A stretch of 12,344 nt of DNA from the NCBI GenBank assembly GCA_021795795.1, contig JAJYPA010000220.1:1-12344 (forward strand). The letters run 5' to 3'. Made by a program: the position numbers and the translations under genes. Below are positions 8,487 to 12,344 of this stretch, piece by piece. Every line of letters starts with the position of its first letter. Position 1 is the stretch's first letter. Source of the DNA: Pseudomonadota bacterium. Its GTDB lineage: Bacteria; Pseudomonadota; Gammaproteobacteria; Halothiobacillales; Halothiobacillaceae. The notes under the pieces were generated by a model. That model made no database searches, was not told the origin of the DNA, and saw nothing but the letters and a program-made list of their open reading frames with translations.

Positions 8487-9490
8487 TTGCGGTCTTCTTA
8501 GGTGCAGGATTTTCTGCTCCGGCAGGTGTGCCGTTGGCGTCGCAGCTTTTTGATACCAGACCTGACGTCGATAGAATTACACGGCAGCAATTAGTCGACC
8601 GAGTCCTGCATCGCTGGAACGACTGGAAGGATGCGACCGGCCGCTCCCCTGAGGAATACCTTGCTGACCTTCAGACAGGCGGTGGGGCGGCTTGGCAGGA
8701 CGCGCAGCGATATGTCGGTCTCGTGATTGCGCTGGCTATGGGCCACCTCGAACTGGTGGGATTAAATACAACACTCGTGCGCCATAACCTCAACCGCACC
8801 ACGCGTGTCCAAACACACGAGGCCTTTTGGACCACGATCTTCCGGAAAACCGACGACATCAGCGTACTCACGACTAACTACGACATTTTACCGGAGCGGG
8901 GTATCCGCCATGAGCGACGCCCACGAGTACCCCGTCCGGGCTTTCACTATGGCTGGGGGCCAGAGCAGCTTGCGGGAGGAGGCTACCCTTCCTATTCGCA
9001 CATCCAGAAGATATCTATTGCGGGCACCGTACCAGTCTACAAGCTTCATGGGTCGGTTTCCTGGTCTTATCGCAACGGCCATCTTGTCCGCTACCATGAT
9101 TGCCGTCCCGCCATCCGAGGCGACGCGGCTATCGTGGCCCCAGTGACGGCGAAGACTCTGCCGGCGTACCTCGAACCTGTGTGGACGAACGCGAAGCGTG
9201 CGCTCTCGTCGTCACGCACATGGCTGGTCGTCGGCTACAGCCTACCCGAATACGATGTGCTCGTGCGCGAGCTTCTTGAGGGCTCGGCGCGCGACCCTGT
9301 GGTACATGTGTTTGACCCAGACCCAGGCGCTGCACAGCGCTTTCGATCATTGCTTGGTGATCGAACCGTTGTCCCACACAATGGACTGCCGGACGGGATT
9401 AGCGATCTTGAGGAAGTTCTTTCTCTGAAATCATTGCAGAACACACGCCAACAACAGCGTACAGCTGGCGGCGCCTCGCGCCGCAGCTGA
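8483..9490 (+). CDS. SIR2-family protein, probable NAD-consuming defence effector
   Basis: 335 residues. Seen: MIAVFLGAGFSAPAGVP with the NAD-binding GAGFS at 7-11, TTNYD at 130-134 (Asn132, Asp134), KLHGS at 187-191 (His189, the usual catalytic His) and the closing VGYSLPEYD at 250-258 (Asp258). No Cys4 zinc ribbon, which deacetylase sirtuins carry, is visible between the NYD and GYSLP blocks. The protein therefore fits the SIR2-like NADases of phage-defence systems, not protein deacetylases. The C-terminus (310-335) is low-complexity and basic, without an added domain. Its ATG overlaps the upstream fragment's stop, so translation is coupled. Inference: infection-triggered NAD depletion. Its usual sensor is not obvious; the upstream CD-NTase-like fragment and the downstream nuclease-like protein are the nearest candidates. 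Confidence 0.88.
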   Translation: MIAVFLGAGFSAPAGVPLASQLFDTRPDVDRITRQQLVDRVLHRWNDWKDATGRSPEEYLADLQTGGGAAWQDAQRYVGLVIALAMGHLELVGLNTTLVRHNLNRTTRVQTHEAFWTTIFRKTDDISVLTTNYDILPERGIRHERRPRVPRPGFHYGWGPEQLAGGGYPSYSHIQKISIAGTVPVYKLHGSVSWSYRNGHLVRYHDCRPAIRGDAAIVAPVTAKTLPAYLEPVWTNAKRALSSSRTWLVVGYSLPEYDVLVRELLEGSARDPVVHVFDPDPGAAQRFRSLLGDRTVVPHNGLPDGISDLEEVLSLKSLQNTRQQQRTAGGASRRS

Positions 9491-9492
9491 TA

Positions 9493-9510
9493 CTGAGCGT
9501 TGGATGTCTG
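9493..9510 (+). repeat. imperfect direct repeat, copy 2
   Basis: CTGAGCGTTGGATGTCTG follows the SIR2 stop directly and matches copy 1 (8037-8054) at 15 of 18 positions, including GGATGTCTG without mismatch. The bases after it (GATCAG) also echo the right arm region of the upstream hairpin. Confidence 0.35.
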
Positions 9511-9612
9511 GATCAGTCATCTTGTATGGCCGCTTCTCGGTCCACTAACCAACCGCTGGTCGAGTGCCGCCCTACACTACTGACGAATGCGGCCATTTAG
9601 GAGGAGGGGGGA

Positions 9613-11103
9613 ATGCCGCCCTTTGTTGATCCACCGAGTAAACATCTGGCCTGCATCTATTTTGCCGACTTCTTCGCGGTTGTACCGGAGACGCTGGAAG
9701 ACTATGGCGCGTTCAATGTTTCGCTGATTAATGACCTGCCGCTGTTCATCGACCCCTTTCTGTTGTTCGACAGCAAGGAGGCGCGTTATCAGGCACTGCA
9801 CGACGAAATCATTCGCTACCTGAAGTTCCTGCGCGACGCCTCGGCTGACGAGAGCATTTCTGCCGGATTGCTTGATAGTTGGTTCCGATTCCCAGAAATC
9901 AAACAGAACTGGCTTGGGTTCAGCAAAACCGGGAACACCGGGAGCGGCCTCGGTGCCGATTTCGCGCGCAGCCTGCGTCAGAACTTGCACCATGTGTTCA
10001 GCGATTTTGGGAGTGAGTCCATAACCCGTGGCAGCCACCTGGAAAAGCTCTGCCTTTTCGGTAGTGGCGTGGGGCGTGACCACCTCAGCGACTTCACGAC
10101 GAATCTGATCAAGAGGTTTTTGCTGGAGTACACTCAAATCTTTGCACAGGCGCACATTCGCCCCGAGCTCAGGCGCGATTGTCCCGTCGAGAAAATTACC
10201 TTTAACTACGAGAATCGTCGATGGGTCCGCGGCACATACAACCTCCCGATTCACGGCAACGACTTCGTTTTGCTGACCCCCAAAGACATCCTGACCAAGG
10301 ACGATGCGTGGATTAACCGCGGCGATCTGCTGAGTCATATTGAGCAGGTTTACACAGCCGTGCCCGATGCTCAATTGCGCGCCCAGGTGGAGGAATATTT
10401 CATTTCGCGCTTGTCAGAAGATGCCGGCAAGGAAGAGTTACGCGATGCGGCCGCGGCGACAGTTAATAAATTCCCGGTGCTCATCGACCACTTCATCCGC
10501 ATGAAGGAGGATTGCGGGGAAGAGGCGCACCGTTTGAGCGGCTTAAAGGTCCATGAAACGCAGGAGCAATTCGTCGAGAAACTTCGTGCACTGGTCGACC
10601 TGCATCTGCAGGGCACTGAATTTTATACGCTGGGCGACAGTTACACCGAGTCATTACGGCGTGTGCAGTTTCTGAAGGATGTCATTGAGAACAAGGATGG
10701 CTACCGACTGTTTTACCTGAAAGGAAAACCGGTCAAACGCGAGGAGGATTTGCAGGTTATGTATCGTCTGACATGGTTTGCCGCAACCCACGACGTCAAC
10801 CGCGAAGTCAATAATGGGCGCGGGCCGGTTGATTTCAAGGTGTCTCGCGGGAACGCTGACAAGACGTTGATCGAATTCAAGCTGGCCAGTAACAGCAAGC
10901 TCAAGAGAACTCTGGAAAAACAGGTAGCCGTCTACGAGGCTGCCAATAACACTAAGAAATCGATCACGGTCATCCTCCATTTCACCGACAGCGAACTTCA
11001 GAAAGTCATGCGCTATCGGCAAGATCTAGGACTAAATGCTGCCGAGAACATTGTCTTGATCGATGCCGGTCAGGATAACAAGTCTTCGGCATCATTGGCA
11101 TGA
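9613..11103 (+). CDS. 496-residue protein with C-terminal PD-(D/E)XK nuclease-like domain
   Basis: Start ATG 9613 follows a very strong purine-rich Shine-Dalgarno (GGAGGAGGGGGGA, 9600-9612). The N-terminal ~250 residues have a regular pattern (VSLINDLPLFIDPFLLFDS at 36-54; FGSGVGRDHLSDFTTNLIKR at 149-168) that I associate with conserved hypothetical proteins of genome islands but cannot name. Residues 250-375 are mainly helical. The C-terminus shows a nuclease-like set: Glu398, GPVDF with Asp407, IEFK with Glu421 and Lys423, then Gln437 in the next helix (EKQVAVYE). This is the E...D...ExK...Q pattern of restriction-endonuclease-like enzymes. Inference: DNA or RNA cleavage triggered through the N-terminal region. 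It lies 122 bases after SIR2 and may be its partner or a stand-alone system. Nuclease fold likely; role unknown. Confidence 0.75.
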   Translation: MPPFVDPPSKHLACIYFADFFAVVPETLEDYGAFNVSLINDLPLFIDPFLLFDSKEARYQALHDEIIRYLKFLRDASADESISAGLLDSWFRFPEIKQNWLGFSKTGNTGSGLGADFARSLRQNLHHVFSDFGSESITRGSHLEKLCLFGSGVGRDHLSDFTTNLIKRFLLEYTQIFAQAHIRPELRRDCPVEKITFNYENRRWVRGTYNLPIHGNDFVLLTPKDILTKDDAWINRGDLLSHIEQVYTAVPDAQLRAQVEEYFISRLSEDAGKEELRDAAAATVNKFPVLIDHFIRMKEDCGEEAHRLSGLKVHETQEQFVEKLRALVDLHLQGTEFYTLGDSYTESLRRVQFLKDVIENKDGYRLFYLKGKPVKREEDLQVMYRLTWFAATHDVNREVNNGRGPVDFKVSRGNADKTLIEFKLASNSKLKRTLEKQVAVYEAANNTKKSITVILHFTDSELQKVMRYRQDLGLNAAENIVLIDAGQDNKSSASLA

Positions 11104-11349
11104 CGACGCTGACCTTTGCATGCATCCACCGGTTGAATTCGCAGAACTGCTGCTGCCACTCGGCCCGTGTGTTCTCAACGGCTGTTCTGGCCGACCACCT
11201 GCCGATTAATTGCTGTGCGCCTGACCGGCCATTCCTCGGCCATTGCAGTCATACGCGCCGCCAGACCGCAAAATGCCCAAGCGCATGATTTCCTGGGCGT
11301 TAGGGAGCTTTTTCGGGAGGGTTTAGTGAGGCAGTTTAAGGCCATCCCC
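11104..11349. other. intergenic region between convergent genes
   Basis: 246 bases separate the plus-strand nuclease-like gene and the minus-strand DUF6527 gene. Short frames occur on both strands, but none has a recognisable family or good ribosome site. A minus-strand piece near 11105-11145 reads EWQQQFCEFNRW and could be debris. It is the boundary between two modules. Confidence 0.4.
11270..11298 (-). terminator. weak candidate terminator for the minus-strand operon
   Basis: Read on the minus strand, GCCCAG (11298-11293) pairs with TTGGGC (11280-11275), giving five Watson-Crick pairs and one G-T pair with a 12-base loop. ATTTTG follows. The position, about 50 bases past the DUF6527 stop, is right, but the stem and U-run are weak. 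Confidence 0.3.
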
Positions 11350-11754
11350 TCAGAACCAGCTCTTGATCCAGTCGACGATCCGTTGCCAAAGAGTACGTTC
11401 CTTCATACGACGCTCAACGTGGGCAGCTTCAAGCACCTTCCTATCATGCGTCCGGTTGGCCTCGATCTGCGAGTGCGTAAACCTCGTGGCCCACCGCACC
11501 GAATTGTTCTCGATCCAATAGTGCGACTGACATGCCAGGCTCCAATTTCCGATAGACGGCACGAGGCTGACCCGACCCTTGTTCCGCTTTAAGAGCCAAC
11601 GACCTTCTTTAAGTGGCGTAACTACTTTTCCCTTACAGCCGCAGCAGCAATTATGCGCCGCCGTCGAATACTTCTCCGAGATGTAGAGCACCCCGTCCTC
11701 TAACGTCTTCGGAATTCGATCGACGAACTGGGGTGCGACGCTACTGACCTTCAT
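11350..11754 (-). CDS. DUF6527 family protein
   Basis: 134 residues from the ATG at 11754-11752. The frame stays open upstream, but this start gives the family's usual opening MKVSSVAPQFVDRIP. Seen: LEDGVLYISEKYSTAAHNC with HNCCCGC (His34, Cys36, 37, 38, 40), KVVTPL, VSLVPSIGNW and LACQSHYWIENN (Cys75, His78). The Cys/His clusters suggest a bound zinc ion. The C-terminus ends in a Trp-rich amphipathic helix. Known: DUF6527 proteins are encoded next to ThiF/E1-like genes in bacterial ubiquitin-like conjugation operons; their biochemical role is not established. The start overlaps the end of the ThiF-like gene by 14 bases, so the two are coupled. Family call is strong. Confidence 0.85.
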   Translation of the reverse strand: MKVSSVAPQFVDRIPKTLEDGVLYISEKYSTAAHNCCCGCKGKVVTPLKEGRWLLKRNKGRVSLVPSIGNWSLACQSHYWIENNSVRWATRFTHSQIEANRTHDRKVLEAAHVERRMKERTLWQRIVDWIKSWF

Positions 11755-12344
11755 GAAGGTCGCTCTTAGAAAGTAGGCTGTTAGCAACCGAGTATGAGAC
11801 GAATCGCTCGTGGCCCATATCGCTGTAGTACCCAATGTACTTTTTCCAAGCGACAACTGCCAAGCAAGCATTCAGCGCGTTGAGCTCGGCAATTTGAATG
11901 TTCTTGTCGTACTCATTAATGATGTCATCCTGGGCAAACGATATCCGCGCCCGAGCTTCTTCTCTCGCATCGGGCAAGCTAACAATTGTGCGCAGAAGTC
12001 CGCCGATTCTGTCGCGCTTGACGAAGAGTCCCATACCAACGTCAACGAAAGGCGTTCCCCAGGACTCAAGCTGAGTGACGATTGCGCGCTTTGCATCTCC
12101 ACTGTCCATGGACAAGAAGATGAACGACATGCCGGCCAATCTACCGACGTTCGTGGCATCGACTTGGATTGGGTGCGTGACGATGCCGCGGTGCATCTTT
12201 GAATAGATTGACTTCAGGTATTCGACCTTCAATTGCTGAGCCCGAAGTTCCTCGATGCTTGGGGCACCCGGTGCCCGAAATGCGTTGTGCGTCAGCATCA
12301 CATCGGAGTCAAACAGATGAATTTCACTGACATGTGTCTTCGCG
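11741..12344 (-). CDS. ThiF/E1-like adenylyltransferase, C-terminal part (5' end outside window)
   Basis: The frame is open to the window edge; the GTG at 12301 is internal because the codons before it read HVSEIHLFDSD, the acidic ATP-binding strand of E1/ThiF Rossmann folds. Next come VMLTHNAFRAPG, as in E1-like proteins of the DUF6527-linked group, and IFLSMDSGDAKR with the conserved Asp at residue 80 of the visible part. About 200 residues are seen. The final helices (QIAELNALNACLAVVAWKKY) carry the only Cys in the visible part (residue 160), so no clear catalytic thioester Cys lies in the usual position after the adenylation core. Inference: activates a ubiquitin-like protein or modifies a target by adenylation, with partners (E2-like, ubiquitin-like) probably encoded upstream beyond the window. 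Ends TAG at 11743-11741, overlapping the DUF6527 start. Confidence 0.85.
   Translation of the reverse strand, partial: AKTHVSEIHLFDSDVMLTHNAFRAPGAPSIEELRAQQLKVEYLKSIYSKMHRGIVTHPIQVDATNVGRLAGMSFIFLSMDSGDAKRAIVTQLESWGTPFVDVGMGLFVKRDRIGGLLRTIVSLPDAREEARARISFAQDDIINEYDKNIQIAELNALNACLAVVAWKKYIGYYSDMGHERFVSYSVANSLLSKSDLHEGQ

Noticed and set aside
9493..9516. Integron attC-like core (GTTGGAT after the SIR2 stop; GTTGAGC near 8036)
   Set aside because: The matching RYYYAAC partner and the paired inner arms expected within 60-140 bases are not seen, and there is no integrase or cassette-sized gene spacing.
9526..9596. Inverted repeat ATGGCCGC (9526-9533) / GCGGCCAT (9589-9596) before the nuclease gene
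   Set aside because: Only 8 bp with a 55-base spacer in GC-rich DNA; no associated promoter boxes or repeated half-sites.
11105..11165. Minus-strand stretch reading EWQQQFCEFNRWMHAK
   Set aside because: Looks protein-like, but a stop lies just upstream, no start is visible and no family is recognised; too short to call even as a pseudogene.
11100..11288. 62-codon frame overlapping the nuclease gene stop as ATGA
   Set aside because: Cys- and Ser-rich, low-pattern product with no family and no good ribosome site; it ends in the convergent intergenic region, so the overlap looks accidental.
11167..11592. 141-codon plus-strand frame
   Set aside because: Runs antisense through the DUF6527 gene, whose Cys/His and PSIGNW motifs are convincing; no Shine-Dalgarno and no recognisable product.

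Overview
The window looks like a defence island on a chromosome or large mobile element of a Gram-negative bacterium with moderately high GC. By rough eye the main plus-strand genes are near 60% GC. A Pseudomonadota host is my guess from codon use and strong Shine-Dalgarno sites; nothing here fixes the taxon. There is no tRNA, rRNA, CRISPR array, transposase or integrase.

Positions 1-7862 (plus strand) hold one tightly packed operon: the C-terminal third or so of a SNF2/DEAD-type helicase ending in a DUF3883 nuclease-like domain, a possible 52-residue basic protein, a NYN/PIN-like endoribonuclease, a DUF1156 DNA methyltransferase and a DUF499 AAA-type ATPase. The helicase + methylase + ATPase set matches the arrangement that defence-gene surveys call HMA. 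The likely logic is self/non-self marking of DNA by the methylase and attack on unmodified DNA by the helicase-nuclease and ATPase. The NYN protein adds an RNA-targeting candidate. The 150 bases between helicase and NYN gene hold three perfect 8-bp stem-loops; the third encloses the NYN Shine-Dalgarno.

Positions 7863-8303 have no convincing gene. An orphan Shine-Dalgarno and start codon follow the ATPase, then come apparently decayed reading frames, a TATAAT box with an inverted repeat just upstream, and a 12-bp perfect hairpin. Positions 8304-9490 hold a 60-residue fragment that reads like the N-terminus of a CD-NTase (CBASS-type cyclase), ending just before the catalytic motif. Its stop overlaps (ATGA) the start of an intact SIR2-family protein, probably an NAD-degrading effector. 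Positions 9613-11103 encode a 496-residue protein with an unrecognised N-terminus and a C-terminal PD-(D/E)XK nuclease motif.

From 11104 the gene direction flips. The minus strand carries a DUF6527 protein (11350-11754) and, upstream of it and overlapping, the C-terminal part of a ThiF/E1-like adenylyltransferase running off the window (11741-12344). This pair belongs to bacterial ubiquitin-like conjugation operons. Sampled stretches of it are lower in GC (about 53%), which fits a separate origin. Overall the island has at least three modules: an HMA-like system, a SIR2/CD-NTase-remnant/nuclease group, and an E1-like/DUF6527 module.
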